A DNA stretch of 64,000 bases. It comes from Diorhabda sublineata. Lineage: Eukaryota > Arthropoda > Insecta > Coleoptera > Chrysomelidae. The DNA is taken from positions 3,183,209-3,247,208 of the forward strand of contig NC_079476.1 in NCBI RefSeq assembly GCF_026230105.1, read 5' to 3'. A program made the position numbers and the translations under genes. This document shows positions 11,232 through 23,289 of this stretch, in pieces (the stretch's first letter is position 1; each line of letters begins with the position of its first letter). Below the pieces are notes generated by a model. It did not search any database. It was not told the origin of the DNA and was given only the letters and a program-made list of their open reading frames with translations.

Positions 11232-11780
11232 AATTGTCCACAAAATTTGAAGTTTTCACATTTTTAAAGCGATTATCTTTTGAGATATAAGACTTTAAAG
11301 TTGAATATTCTTTTTATTATATGTCTAATTTAACGCTCTGTATCTCAGAAATTTCAATCGCGAACGCAATCTCGATTTTTTCACAAATAAATTAATACTT
11401 TTAGAACATTATACTGAAAAATCAGATCAAAAATGTTTTTTTGTAGGATTTTCCAAATAAAATCATGTATTTTCTTCGCAAATCATCATAGAATGGTTTA
11501 GTACTATGAGTACGATTAGTACGATTCATTTCTCGTAATTTATTTTTTTCCATCGATTTACAAAGAATTTGTCTAGACACTGTGAAATTTTTAAGTTCCT
11601 AAAGTCATTATTTTTCGAGATATAAGACTTGAAAGTTGAACATAATTTTTTTACTTAATTTTTCATGTGTCTACTTTAACGCTCTGTATCTTAGAAATTT
11701 TTATCACGAACGCCATCTCGATTTTCTCACAAATAAATTAATATTTTTAGAACATTATACTAACAAATCAAATCAAAATT
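11232..11780. repeat. Imperfect direct duplication, spacing about 335 bp
   Basis: The segment 11232-11435 recurs at 11567-11780. Shared landmarks are GAGATATAAGACTT, TTTAACGCTCTGTATCT, TCTCGATTTT followed by CACAAATAAATTAATA, and TTTTAGAACATTATACT. Many substitutions separate the two, so the duplication is old. I do not recognise the sequence as a named element. Confidence 0.8.
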
Positions 11781-11785
11781 TTTGT

Positions 11786-11788
<3 letters not shown>

Positions 11789-11852
<64 letters not shown>
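11789..11852. repeat. (TA)n microsatellite
   Basis: About 31 uninterrupted TA dinucleotides lie at the right edge of the second copy of the local duplication. Confidence 0.97.
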
Positions 11853-11854
<2 letters not shown>

Positions 11855-12453
11855 TTTTGGCTCTGTATACATACATATTGATGAAATTGATGAAATAAGA
11901 AATAAGAAAATTTATAAAAAATATAACTATTATTTTTAAATACCTACCACTTTGTAGTTATCATAATTCATTGAATCTATGTTCTTGATTTAAGACTTAT
12001 TTTAATAAATACCTGAACGAAAATTATTTTTTTGTACAACTGCAATCAAAGTTGAGTTTTGTAATAATATGACGAGGGAATCTTATACATAGAGAACCCT
12101 TGGTGGGCCTAAATAAAACACTGGTTTGTACCCTTTTGACATTTGCTCCAAATATTTATATATTTTGTGAAAAACTGGAGAAATTATTATTCTTTTTTGA
12201 TATTAAAGTCTTGAATTTCAAGGAATATTTAGCTCGAGGAAATTTTTTCGAGTAGATCGTTAAAATTTCCCACAGTTTCGTTAATATTTTTTTTTAAGTC
12301 TCCAAACTTTCTCAGTTTAACATTAAGTTTTCAGCTTTTATTTCGTTTTCATCAGAGATTTCATTACATAGTTCCGTTTTTTATTTTTGAGGTTGGTATA
12401 AGAAATATTTTAATACTAACTAAGGAAAACACATTTTTTCCCAAATATCGATT

Positions 12454-12960
12454 TTATTCATCAATGTAATCTCTTTCGGAAGCAATACAATCATTCCAGC
12501 GCTTTCCTAATTTCTCGATGACGTGCTGGTAGAAGGATTTTTCTTTTGCCTCAATATAGGCTTCAGTTTCAGCAATCGCTCCTTCATTTGAGCTGAATTT
12601 CTTACCGGTAAGCATTTTTTTGAGATCAGCGAATAACCAGTAGTCACTGGGGACCAGATCTGAACTATAAGGTAGATGAGAAAACGATATAGAAAGTGTA
12701 ATTCGTTCAATTTAACCATGGACTTGTGAATCGGAGGTTTTTTCTTCGACTTATGAGGCCGTTTTTCCTAGATTTTTCCATTTAAACGATCCAACAACTC
12801 TATGTGGTATTCGCTGTTGATTTTCTCTCCCTTTTGGAAATAGTAGATGAACAAAATCTCAAAATACTGAAACCATAACCTTCCCAGACGACTGTTATGC
12901 CTTTGGACGCTTCGGACGTGGTTGCATTCCACTTAGATGATGATTGTTTTGAAAATACCA
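12454..12960 (-). pseudogene. mariner transposase remnant, C-terminal half
   Basis: On the minus strand the reading starts near 12960 with SSGKVMVSVF, the mariner 'SAGKVMASVFWD' block, and continues through EKINSEYH. It loses frame around the second catalytic Asp (KKKPPIHKSMVKLNELHF). After SSDLVPSDYWLFADLKKML it runs on through KKFSSNEGAIAETEAYIEAK to GKRWNDCIASERDYIDE and a TAA at 12454-12456. The third catalytic region is visible as SDLVPSDY. At least two frameshifts make it inactive. No terminal repeats were recognised on either side. Confidence 0.85.
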
Positions 12961-13700
12961 AAAATAGCTTCACTTAAATGGCTATCACTTTTTTGACTAA
13001 TAGAAGTGTCGCCGTCTGTGTATCAGTTACTCGACTTATTGAGGGATGTAATACATAAAAAATAGTTGAATCAAATTAAACTCCAAGAATATTTATTATT
13101 CAAAAGAAACTGGTATGACATAGAGGTTTGTAAGCTGTACGGGTACTTGTTAATATAAATATACTTTCGGCTTTGTAAAATGTCAATCTCAGGGCGAAAT
13201 CTACTTTGTACCCTTAATATAAGAATAACTACGCTTTCTCTAATTGTTGACACTGGTCTGCAAGTAAGAATTGCATAGGTTTCTTGTACATTTTCTTATA
13301 GTTTTGATGATGCCCTAAAACCGTAAAATATATTTAAAAAATTGAATCTCATCAATTTTTCTACACTATTAAATTTTCTATTTTTATTTTGTGTGAATTA
13401 TATAGTTCAAAATTTCTGTCTCATTTTTTAAGCTTCAAATTCATTGGGAATAAAAAGTCGATTTTTTTCTCTATTCCCAGATAAATATAATCATAATTTA
13501 GTGGAAGAGAATGAAGAATTTCTGGTCTTAGTCAGACGGTTGGATTAATTGCCTTGTCTAAACAGGTCAATTTAGATTGAACATGTTTCAGCGTGTTGCC
13601 GTTAGATTATTCATGTTATGGCTCATAGAAGTTGTGTATTTTCACTCTAAAGTTCTGTTATATTTTTGGTGAATATACAGTGAAAAGTCAACAAAGAAAT
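12961..13700. other. Non-coding stretch, nothing recognised
   Basis: AT-rich DNA with short chance frames only. Confidence 0.4.
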
Positions 13701-13724
13701 ATAACTCATTTTGTGTAGAAGATT

Positions 13725-14183
13725 TATTTTGCTTACTTCAAATTAATACTTGGTGATCAAGACAAAGCATGGGCTCCTCATAATGTGTGCAGAAGATGTG
13801 AGGAAGATCTGCGCTTGAGGTTCAAGGGTAAAAAAACTGTATTTCGTTTTTTCTTTCCTATGATATTGCGTGAACAAAGCCGACTGTTATTTCTGTTCGG
13901 TAGACGCGAAGGGATTGACCTTGATTCAGCTATTTGTCCAGTGTCCAGTTCCGCAACCACCTTCTAATTTAAAAGATATCCCGCGTGATACAAAGGACTT
14001 CCCAGAACGAATCTATCTCAGATTTCTCTGTTGACGTGGAGCCTCAACTTTTTCCTTAGTTTGAGCTCGATGACCTAGTTGCAGACTTGCTTGGCTGTTC
14101 TAAAAGATGCAGCTGAATTACTAGGATCAAGGCTAAAAAACAAAAACCTTTCATCATCTGATACCTCATTTTTGTGGTATAGA

Positions 14184-14222
<39 letters not shown>

Positions 14223-14760
14223 TACTCAGTATTTCACCAAATTTGCTTTGTTGAAAAGATTCATCGGAATGGTGATAATTCACTGATTCATCCATAACTA
14301 GCTTCAAAGTAGTCTTGTTCATAATGGGAATGTATTTACATATTTTCCAAAGGAACACTCAGTTCATATTGAAGGAAACTATAATGACTTGCTACGATTC
14401 TTGAGAGAATCAAATATGAAGGACATCAATGGTTGTTGGGTCAACAGTCAGGCTATACAAAACTTCCTTGTTTTCTATGTTTGTGGGATAGTAGAGCCAG
14501 AGAGCTCCACTGGACAACAACTGACTGGCTATCCTCTTCATAGTAAATTGGGGCTAATTGAGCAGTTTGTGAAATCATTGTAAAACATGAGGATTTTGTT
14601 AAATATATTTGCTCCAAGTTGCCGAAATTGTTTGAAGAAAGAATTTTCAATGGCCTCGACATTGAAAGGCACATTTTGTCCGATCCCTTCTCCTGAAGGG
14701 ATTCTCCTAAATATAAGACGTATACTGACAGCATATAAAGCTCAAGATACTTCGGTATAA
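13725..14760 (+). pseudogene. Relic of an unclassified repeated arthropod gene family
   Basis: The first block (13725-14000) reads YFAYFKLILGDQDKAWAPHN followed by VCRRCEEDLRLRFKGKK and, after a shift, ADCYFCSVDAKG and CPVPQPPSNLKDIP. The Cys pairs (VCRRC, CYFC) suggest zinc binding. The second block (about 14300-14750) reads VHNGNVFTYFPKEHSVHIEG, NDLLRFLRESNMKDINGCW, then LHSKLGLIEQFVKSL and EGILLNIRRIL. I recognise this combination as a repeated family of uncharacterised arthropod proteins, probably encoded by a transposon, but I cannot name its class. The GNKYA-like, LHxKLGLxxQFVKAL and IRxLL motifs are the basis. A GA microsatellite lies between the blocks, and several frameshifts show decay. 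Confidence 0.6.
14187..14219. repeat. (GA)n microsatellite
   Basis: About 16 GA dinucleotides lie between the two coding blocks of the surrounding relic. Confidence 0.97.
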
Positions 14761-15340
14761 AATACGCAATTGCATTGCAAGTAATTCCATACTTATAAGT
14801 TGTCATTTTAGTATAAAAGGAAGATTGTTTTGAAGGTAAATTTTCGAATGATGTTATTTTAGTAATCCCCACATCTAAATTTTCAATCTATAAAAAATTG
14901 GATGTAATTAAAATAAAATATTGTAGTACAATATAATGTAGTTGTAAACTATGTTATAATCATGGGGTGAATAATAGAACTGATTAAAAATCTATTCAGG
15001 AAACGTTTGCGGTCGTTTTTAACGCAGTTCATGCGATGTAAATGATTTAACATTAAATGGTTATTATAGAGAGATAAAATTTGTTTAAGCACTTATAACC
15101 GTATTTTTCGTTGAAAGCATCCTTTCAAAACTAATGGCGATTTTGCGAGATAACGTTCCTAATAAAATAAAGCAAGTTAGTAGCAGCCTCGTAAAACTTT
15201 TATGCTCTTCAATGTATTGCAGGTGTATAATACAAATGAAATTTTCACAAGGAAAATTTTACTACAATAGAGCTCATTGTGCAATTACATTATGACACAG
15301 TTTACTAAGCGATAAGAAAAATAGTAACTACTAAATATTT
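14761..15340. other. Non-coding stretch, nothing recognised
   Basis: AT-rich DNA without gene, terminal repeat or RNA signal that I can identify. Confidence 0.4.
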
Positions 15341-15353
15341 GGAGAGGAAAGAT

Positions 15354-16474
15354 TTATTTTTCAACGTAATTTCCTTTTGGCTCCATACACTTGTCCCAGA
15401 GATGTTCAATAAGTTCGAAATCCTTTTTATAATAAGAATCATCAAGCTCCTCAAAATAGCCATTAACTGTCTACATTACCTCTCCTTTGTTGAAAAATCT
15501 TTGACACCCGAGACAAGTCTGGGAACAGAAAATAATCCGAAGGAGCTAAAGTTGGAGAATAGGGTGCATAATGTAGCAATTCAAACTTTTGTTCATTAGC
15601 AATTGTTCATGCAATAACGGATGTGTCAGCTGGTGCATTGTTTTGATGAAACAACGATTTCTTCTCTCAAACATTGCAATAAGTCCGCATAATTCTCGCC
15701 ATTCATAGATTCTGCTTCCTCAAGATAGTTAATGAAAATTATCCCACGCTCATCTAAAAAAACCGATGCCATGTCCTTGCCTGCAGGTGGAACGGTTTTT
15801 GCTTTCTTTGGAGCCGGTTCTCCCTTTTCAGTCCATTGTTTTTGGTAACATTGCCAAACACTTCATGGAGACGAAGCCCCATCTTGTGCACAGCTTTCTC
15901 AAGTTTAAATTTTCAGTTAATATGCGATGTATCACACTTTTTGAAATGCCTACTATGCCTGCTAGCTCGCGCACTTTCAGTCGACCATCATCCAGTTCCG
16001 CTTTGTTGATTTTCTTCAACATTTCTGGTGTCTTCACTTCAATTGGTCGACCACGGCGATGGTGGTCTTCGCATGTCTGTTTAAACTCTGCTATCCAATA
16101 TTTTACTGTTGATAACGAAGGAGCAGTCTAACCCAGAGTAGAATCTAGTTCAGATTTTATATGGATCGGGCTGAGGTCTTTCAAATAAAAGTATTGTTTC
16201 ATATAACGATGACCAATTTTTTCCATGTTAACAAATTCACTGAAAACGTTTACTATTAACACGTTGACTGCCAATTAAGAAATAATTCCTAATTAACCTC
16301 CCCAAAGGAATGTTTATCACTTGATTCACCCGAGAAATCTTTTTTTTAATATTCTAAGTCTACAAATACTAAGCAACGTGGCGTCTTTAAACTTATATTT
16401 TTCAATACAGTGATATCTTTCAAGTAGCTACTGCCTTCTCTAGGTCGTGCCAGGTACTTCTGGAACCATCCTCG
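15354..16474 (-). pseudogene. Near full-length decayed mariner element
   Basis: The 5' terminal repeat ends at 16474 next to a TA and reads on the minus strand CGAGGATGGTTCCAGAAGTA. The leader follows (AGTAGCTACTTGAAAG, then the GACGCCACGTTGC block). The coding frame starts at ATG 16224-16226 (MEKIGHRYMKQYFYLK). It passes through PSLSTVKYWIAEFKQ and the helix-turn-helix RLKVRELAGIVGISKSVIHR with LTENLNLRKLC. It continues with losses through the DNAPxH region (KTMHQLTHPLLH) to NGYFEELDDSYYK and ends at KCMEPKGNYVEK with TAA at 15354-15356. The length is about 870 nt against roughly 1,040 usual. The first and third catalytic Asp regions are lost or shifted. The right half of the leader has been interrupted by about 100 bp starting at a TTAA (16256). 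Confidence 0.9.
16256..16360. mobile_element. Possible piggyBac-type MITE fragment inside the mariner leader
   Basis: At 16256 a TTAA is followed by CACGTTGACTGCCAATTAAG, a terminal sequence of piggyBac-like type (TTAA target plus CACGTTGA). The roughly 100 bp starting here are extra compared with the leaders of related mariners. I could not find a matching inverted end, so this is tentative. Confidence 0.25.
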
Positions 16475-16614
16475 TAAGCCCATGTTTGAGGAAAAAAAAT
16501 AGTAATAATGCATCAGTGCTGATAGAAAAAACTTAATTTGAAACTACGATCTAAATGCATTGTTAATAAAACTACGAAAATTTATATAATTTTGATCGGT
16601 GCCAAAGACCATAA

Positions 16615-16670
16615 GACTTCTTTACACTTTATACTGACACTTCTAATAAGTTATTGTTCGTTGCTATGAA
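16615..16670. mobile_element. Fragment shared with the 55-kb mariner leader
   Basis: The stretch around TGACACTTCTAATAAGTTAT and GTTCGTTGCTA recurs at about 56020-56050, where it is the 5' leader of a minus-strand mariner. It is a short orphan piece of that subfamily. Confidence 0.6.
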
Positions 16671-17960
16671 TTGATTGCAACGAATTTTCACAAAGAGTTC
16701 CATCAAATATTAGACATATAATTTTTTCACGCGATGTTTTTAGGTTTTTTTAAAACTAAATTAACGTTATATGATTTCTGGCAATTTTGGCGATGTTAAC
16801 GACGCGAGCTGTAGGGACAAACGAAAATTTTCAGATGCTATCATAAATAAAGGCCGATTTCAATTTAAATTTTGATAAAAAAACCTAACATTTTTATATT
16901 TATTCTTAAAAAATGTCAAAACTTAATGATTCAATTCCATGAGATGAATCGGTATTTTATTAGAAAGACAGTTATGAAAAATGTCTGAAAATATATTTAT
17001 GTAAACATTTACATTTCCTATTCGCAGGTGGGTGATATTTCATGTTTGGGGTAGTCGAGATATTTTTAGAAATCATCCACTATATTCACCGACAGGTGTG
17101 TTTTATAAAAAACATTATAACAATTTTATACCAAAACGATACTTTTCAGTTTACACCTATTGAACTTATCATGAGGTACTAATAACGCAGATATCGTTCT
17201 CATGTCGTAATTTGGGATAATTTTATAATTTGGCACTAAAGGGGAAGATTTTACGAACCCGTGGGGCCTGATAGGTTATGTATATATTCGTAAACGGGCA
17301 AGGTGCACTTTTAGCAAATTGGTAGGAATTTAGAGAATTATTATGTCAAGTTTATATGAAGCCACCGGGCATTCTGTTAGTTAATTATTATAAGAGATTG
17401 AAATCAAGTATATGATGACACGAATAAAGAGATAAGTTAAGTAATAATCGTTTATCGCAATTTACTAGTTTGTAAGTGCTACTTTACCCCTATAAAATAA
17501 AATTAGAACATTAAATATTCAACAATATGTAGGTATATTTCTTCATTTAAGTATTTTTATGTTTATTTTTCAATTTTACAAGCTTTTGTCAATAAATTGT
17601 AATAATTTTTTGACTATAAAGCATTTCTCTCTCCCTCTTTCTTTCGTTCAAAGATATTTCGCTTGATTCACTACATTGGCATTGTCGTTGGTCAAAAATA
17701 TATTAATTTCTTCTTTATATCATATTTATTGTCTTATTGTCTGACCTAATGTTTTGAATCCCAACTTTAAGTCTTGTTACCAAGTTTACTAACTCGTGAT
17801 ATCCACAGATATCAAATAACGCGTCCACCCCGTAGACTATTTTTTCATTTCTGGGCTATTTATAAAAATAGGGATCACATTTGCAGATGTCAAGATTTTC
17901 TTAGTACGTACTCAGTGAGCACTCTTGGTACCATTTTAGTGCACATTCCGATTTGGCCTG
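16671..17960. other. Non-coding stretch, nothing recognised
   Basis: AT-rich DNA with no gene. I saw no terminal repeat, tRNA or splice-linked exon here. Confidence 0.4.
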
Positions 17961-17969
17961 ACTTCAACA

Positions 17970-18120
17970 GTTGCCTCACTCGAGTTTTTCAGCTGTGGTA
18001 ATCGAGAATGGCCGTCCAGCTCGATTCTCATAACCCACTTCTTCTCGACCTTCTAAAAAAACCTTATGCCACCCCAAATACTCGCCAATCTGATTTGAGA
18101 CCTCCTTCGTAAGCTATCTT
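17970..18120 (-). pseudogene. mariner N-terminal fragment
   Basis: A short minus-strand frame reads EYLGWHKVFLEGREEVGYEN followed by RAGRPFSITTAEKLE. This matches the conserved 'FEWHKRFKxGRExVxDDxRxGRPSTSxTxE' region near the mariner N-terminus, between the two DNA-binding helices. Nothing further downstream aligns. The piece is too short to place in a subfamily with certainty. Confidence 0.5.
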
Positions 18121-19000
18121 GAGCATAGAAACAAAGTTTGATGAGTTTGTTCCACGCTAAACATGATGACAATAATTTTTTTTTGATACTAGACTTGTTT
18201 AAGCTACTCCAACGTGCAGTTGAGTCACAATGAAGATTACTTTCAGGACATATAAAGAACTTTGCACCAGGAATCAAAAACTACTCACTACAAAATATAA
18301 AAATATCTGTACAATCAGCCAATTTTTTTTTTTTGAAGCACGTCATTAAGACCAAATGCTGAATCTGCTGAATTGGGAATTGAAGATAGAAAAGGCAAAT
18401 GCTTGGGCTTGCGCTTTGCTATCCACTTTCTTAATTAGCTTTTATTAATTCGCGATATTATATTTCATGTATTGGGACAATTCTCCATTTTCAGGGTATA
18501 TCTGCAGTCCTACATTTTGTTTACATCTAAGGAAAGTACTTTTGAAATCCTTAAATTACTTCAAATAACGTTTTTCACTGTTTCTTATAATTCATCTTTA
18601 TTTTTTCTGCTCCTAACTATTTCTTCATTATTCGTAATGATATCTTTGTCTTCTTCGCAATTCAATATTAATTATTTACATTTTGTTATTGTTAATCCTT
18701 CATTTAGTTTCCTTCTATAAAGAATCTGACTTTTATTTTCGAGACAGTTGAGGATAAGTAACAATTTGAGGACTTGATAGCTCAGAACGGAAGAACTCAT
18801 CTCCCCAATTAAATTCTGATCTTATTTTGTTCATAATATATTCTGGTAGCACATGAAAGATTTTTATTTATTGCAAGATTCTTGAGATAAAATTTTACTC
18901 ATATTTGTTTTCTTTCATGATATATATATTGATATTTTCGATACTATAGAAGTCTGTTCTAATTGTATATTAGATTTCTTATAGTTACATGCAACTAGTA
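18121..19000. other. Non-coding stretch, nothing recognised
   Basis: Plus 18472-18720 is open but hydrophobic, low in complexity and T-rich. I regard it as a chance frame. Confidence 0.35.
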
Positions 19001-19004
19001 AGTA

Positions 19005-19656
19005 CGAGGATGGTCCCAGAAGTACCTAGCCTGACCTAGAGATTGCAGTAGTTGCTTGAGAAGTACCACTGCACCAAAAAGTACTTGTTCAGTATTTATT
19101 TGGTAGCCATCAATAGTGAACGTTTCCAGTGAATTGTGAACATGGAAAGAATTAGTCGTCGTTATGTGATACCTTAATTTTAATTGAAAGACCGTAGCCC
19201 ATTCAGTGGTGGTCTACTAAATGAGGTGACGATGACGAAATGCTGAAGAAAATCCTCAAAGCGATACTGAATGATCGTCGAATGAAAGTGCGCGAGCTAG
19301 CAGGCATAGTTAGGCACTTCAAGAAGTGCGGCACATCGCATATTAACTGAAAATTTCGATATGAGAAAGCTGTGCGCAAGATGGATGCATCGTATGCTCA
19401 TAATGGAACAAAAATAGTGTCATTAAGATGTTTTCATCATCAAAGCAATGGACTCCAAAGAGAGAACCGGCTCCAAAGAAGGCAAAGACCGTTTCATCTG
19501 CAGGCAAGGTCATATCGTAGGTTTTTTGGGATGCGTGTGGGATAATTTTCATTGACTATCTTGGAAAAGGAAAAACTATAAGCTAAAAGGAGATTTCGTT
19601 GAAAAATAAACATCTTGTTGTCTTTGTTGAACCAGAAACTTTTGGAACTATCCTCA
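19005..19656 (+). mobile_element. Internally deleted mariner with both terminal repeats
   Basis: The 5' terminal repeat CGAGGATGGTCCCAGAAGTA starts at 19005 after a TA, and the 3' counterpart (TTTTGGAACTATCCTCA) ends at 19656 before a TA. Inside, the start ATG at 19142 gives MERISRRYVIP and a stop. Later frames carry ILNDRRMKVRELAGI, a disturbed helix-turn-helix, YEKAVRKMDAS and, on into the central region, PKKAKTVSSAGKV with FWDACGIIFI. The catalytic C-terminus is absent, so this is a roughly 650-bp non-autonomous derivative of the same subfamily as the 15-kb copy. An open frame on the opposite strand (19343-19552) is only a shadow. Confidence 0.85.
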
Positions 19657-19659
19657 TAT

Positions 19660-21180
19660 ATAGTATATTTATCTATATAATTCAATGTTCTTGATCGTTT
19701 TAACCGTTTAGCTTTTCCCTTTAGTAAACATGTTTCTACAAAACTATTTTCCTTTGGTGGATCTTCCTCTTGTTATCTTTCACAGTACAATAATTTCTTT
19801 TTTTTAAATATGTATAGGTTATATTGATATAAAAGACACTTTAAATCCTCTGATAGTGTCTTCATAATTTTTATCTACAATAAAAAATCAATTTAACCGA
19901 CTGATTATAATCTTGAGACCGGAATTACAGCATCGGAATGATCTGCAATATTATAAATCTCACAGGTAACCATTATCAGCTTTTACTGTTTTCACAGGTA
20001 AAAATCGTGTAAAATAGGCGCTACTACATTTCTTTCACCTGTCTAGCTAGAGGCAATCTCACATGCTGGATAATATTTTTTTGTTAAAAAGCGATGGTCA
20101 TTTAAGTGGAACAGTGTAGTCACATCAGTGTTTATATTTGAATCAGAAGATATTTTCTCAATAAATCAACTAACTTCTACTCAATATCCTCATAAAACCA
20201 ATTATACCAAGTGAAACCTACCCTACTACGTTCATACAATTAAATAGTTTTTGAAAATAGTTGTTCCCCTACGTGGTATGTTTATAAAGTAAGTTTCATT
20301 CCAAAATACGATGAAACCAGTATAGATACAGCATATTAATGTATCTAAATGTTCTTTATTTTTGTTCTCTTTTGTTTTAAAATTAGTTTTTTTTTTATAA
20401 TATTTGGAAGAAAGATAAAATTTGACGTTTCGATCATTTTTCAAAATAGCTCATACAAGTTTTTTTGGTTTGTTCTTTTCACATAATGTTGTTGTCGCCT
20501 GTGAATTGAACGATTAGGTACAATATTCTTCTAGCTCGATATCACTGCTATACATACAGAACTAAATTTCAGATACCGAAAGTTCCTAGAAAATACGTCG
20601 GGATTCGATAACGTGGAGCCCACATTATTATCATTGAATCCTCTCATCGCTTTTTCTTTATACATTACATTACAGATTTTTCGACAAATTTCAGTTACTT
20701 CGACGCTTCTTGCGTTCAAACAACTAATCCCTGCAGATTTCTCTCTACATTTTAAACTAGCTCTAATATGTGCACACAACCAACAGCCAGTTCCCAATGG
20801 ACATTTTGTCGTTCTGGTTAATACCAAGTGTCTACCAAGGACAATAATTGGACCAATAGATTTTCCACGATTCTCTACTTTCGTATCTCCGTGACCTCTT
20901 TAGAATATGGACGTCACCGTCACCGTTAGTTTTCAGTTATGATACCAAAACATCAACAACTTTAATAGCCTAAAAATCGCTTGATCAATCTAATCTCATT
21001 TGATACGATCATCCAAGCCGCCATCTCTATGCCACTGGTCCATGGAAATAAAGAATATATAGACCACGTTATGGGTAAATAATCAACACTTTTATGTGTG
21101 AGATTCAAACATAAACAAGGCTTAAATTTTGTTCAATAACGTTAAAAAGTTCAGGCCAAGGCGCCTTATTAGCTTTGCAA
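19660..21180. other. Mostly non-coding; unassigned open frames at 20.5-20.9 kb
   Basis: Both strands are open around 20531-20894. The minus frame contains CPLGTGCWLCAHIRASLKC and a second Cys-containing stretch, which hints at a Cys-rich domain, but I do not recognise it. No intron or start context supports a gene. Confidence 0.3.
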
Positions 21181-21189
21181 AAGACATAA

Positions 21190-22430
21190 ACCTCTGGTAG
21201 TTTCAACTAAGTAACGATGGGCCTATCAGAAGACTTAGGTACGCAACGATCCTTTGCATTGAAGGAAATTCTAAAAACTTCAATTTTTCCAACAGAACTG
21301 ACGATGAGAGAAGGAAAGCTGAAGATTTTGCAAACAATCACTGACTAACCCAACTCAACAATGAACCAACCAGCCAACCAAATGTTTCTAAATGCTTCTA
21401 GCAACAGACCCTGATCTATACAACGTGACAGCAACATGCGAACAAGAAATCTTATCTCATGATCCACCTAGACTACGTAAAGTTTGGCATTATAGATCGG
21501 CCAAATAAAAGATTTCTTTATTATGTTTCTTTCAATTCCAATGAACCTTCAGTGTGTGCAAACGAATTTTCTTCCATATCAGCAGATATGGAAGCCTATA
21601 TTCTTTAGGGTTTTGCCGAGAACAATCCATGGTTTGATAAAAATTGCACCAGAGCAGTCAACATTAAAAATGACTTTCCAATCCTAGTACCGAAAATGTT
21701 CGTTGTCTCAAAAAATATCTGCAAGCAGACCATAGTTGCTTGCAAGGAACGATATAATGAGAGAATGAAAAAAAACTTATCAATGGCCCGAATGGATCAA
21801 AATCTTTCTGGTCTGCAACAAATACGGTCAGGCGATGCTTTTGTAAGTCAAAAATTCCACCTTTGACTGGAGAAAATGGGTCAATCGTAGTGACCGCAAA
21901 GGAGAAGGCGAACTTGTTGGGTCCCATGTTTGCTTCAAATTCAACCCTCAATTTGTAGAAAAAACTATCATCAACCTGTCTGGGGTCGGTAGATCTATAG
22001 CAGAAATAGAATTTCGATACCAAGATGTGGCAAAAGGTCTCAAAGGCATGAAGATCAAGCGACTGGTCCAGATGGAATACCACTAATCGTATTGAAGAAT
22101 TAAGCAGCTCTACTAACAAAACGCTTTTCTCTATCATATAAAAAAGATCTTTTCCCTGTAGATTGGAAAATTGCTCGGGTTCAACTCATACCAAAATAAA
22201 GATAGTTTACAATAACTACCGCTCAATTGCTTTATTCCCTGTCATTACCAAGGTCATGAAGAAATTCTTTAACAAGCAAATCTTGAGATATCTTGACTCT
22301 GCTTACATCATCAGCGACTATACCTTTAACTGTCTTACATGGGGATTCGCTGGTCTTAAGGCATCTTATTTGTCAATTCACTGGAAGGTATCATGTTCGA
22401 TACCGTAATTGATAAATGTTTCATCGACGC
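21190..22430 (+). pseudogene. LINE relic: endonuclease end through reverse transcriptase start
   Basis: The plus strand shows a decayed non-LTR retrotransposon ORF2. ATDPDLYNVTATCEQEILSH corresponds to the C-terminal 'LTSDPDLY...SDH' part of the APE endonuclease. KVWHYRSAK matches the linker motif 'VWxYKxADW'. NPWFDKNCTRAV and ACKERYNERM follow, then ENGSIVVTAKEKANLLGPMF with FASNSTLN, and the reverse-transcriptase entry VDWKIARVQPIPK...YNNYRSIALFPVITKVMKK and NKQILRYLDSAYIISD. Stops and shifts are scattered through it. The organisation fits the CR1/Jockey superfamily; the clade is not resolved. The catalytic YADD part lies beyond the truncation at about 22.43 kb. Confidence 0.8.
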
Positions 22431-23285
22431 TACTGAGAAATCAGAATTTACATTCAAATATCAATCTTGAAATAACGATATTACGTAACAATTAGAATTA
22501 GAGTAAAATAATTTCACTTAGAAGGTTTTAATGTTATTACATAACATTATAGATAATATATCATTCAAAAAAAAATCAGCATCCTACATAATATCCTCTA
22601 TTCCAATGACTTTCTTGTAGCAAGCAAAAATAAATTCAATGTAGCATAAATAGAAACAACTAATACGTATTTTGAAACATTTATCACACTAAGATTGCAT
22701 TCTAGAGCATCAATATGGATAGAAACATGTATTTTTCACAAAATTCGCACTACAAAAATACCACGTCTTCAAGTATAATTCTCTAGAAAGTTACGCTTCT
22801 CATTTATAGAGCAATAAAGTACGTAGTGCGTGGTGGGGCAAATAGAAAATTTATGAATAAACAAAAACAACATTTAATTTTAGATCTTGAATATAAACAA
22901 CAATCCTATAATTGCTTCCACGATTCAAAGGTTTCCTTGGTAATCGTATGAAGTTATTACGTTTTTAATCATGACGTTGAGTTCCTACGAGATGTGATTT
23001 TATCTCAAGATATAGACAAATTCGAAAGTATCGGGACTATAGGAAGGCATCATGCTGCTTTCGTAACTTACTCAGAAAATGCGTAGCCTCTCCTTGGCGT
23101 TAACATAGGTCCAGTCACTGTGTAGCCGAAAGGAGAATATTTTCGGAGAATGATACAATGGATATTAGAAAAACGATCAAAATTACCTTCACTTTGGTCG
23201 GATGTTCCTCAGCCATGTCAATGCTAACTGGTCGAGTACGAATACTAAGTATGCAAAATTTTCAAAAATTCATTTGTCAATAAAG
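22431..23285. other. Non-coding stretch, nothing recognised
   Basis: AT-rich DNA. The right part may hold the unrecognised 3' end of the following minus-strand mariner. Confidence 0.35.
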
Positions 23286-23289
23286 TCCA

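Larger units (their letters stand above)
10640..12430. other. AT-rich non-coding stretch with local repeats
   Basis: There is no recognisable gene. It contains the duplicated segment at 11232-11780 and a TA microsatellite, listed separately. Confidence 0.5.

Noticed and set aside
14056..14358. 100-codon minus frame with Leu-Ser repeats
   Set aside because: The repeat is the translation of the GA microsatellite, and the frame is antisense to a better-supported relic.
21664..22137. 157-codon minus frame
   Set aside because: It is antisense to the LINE reverse-transcriptase relic on the plus strand, which has recognisable motifs.
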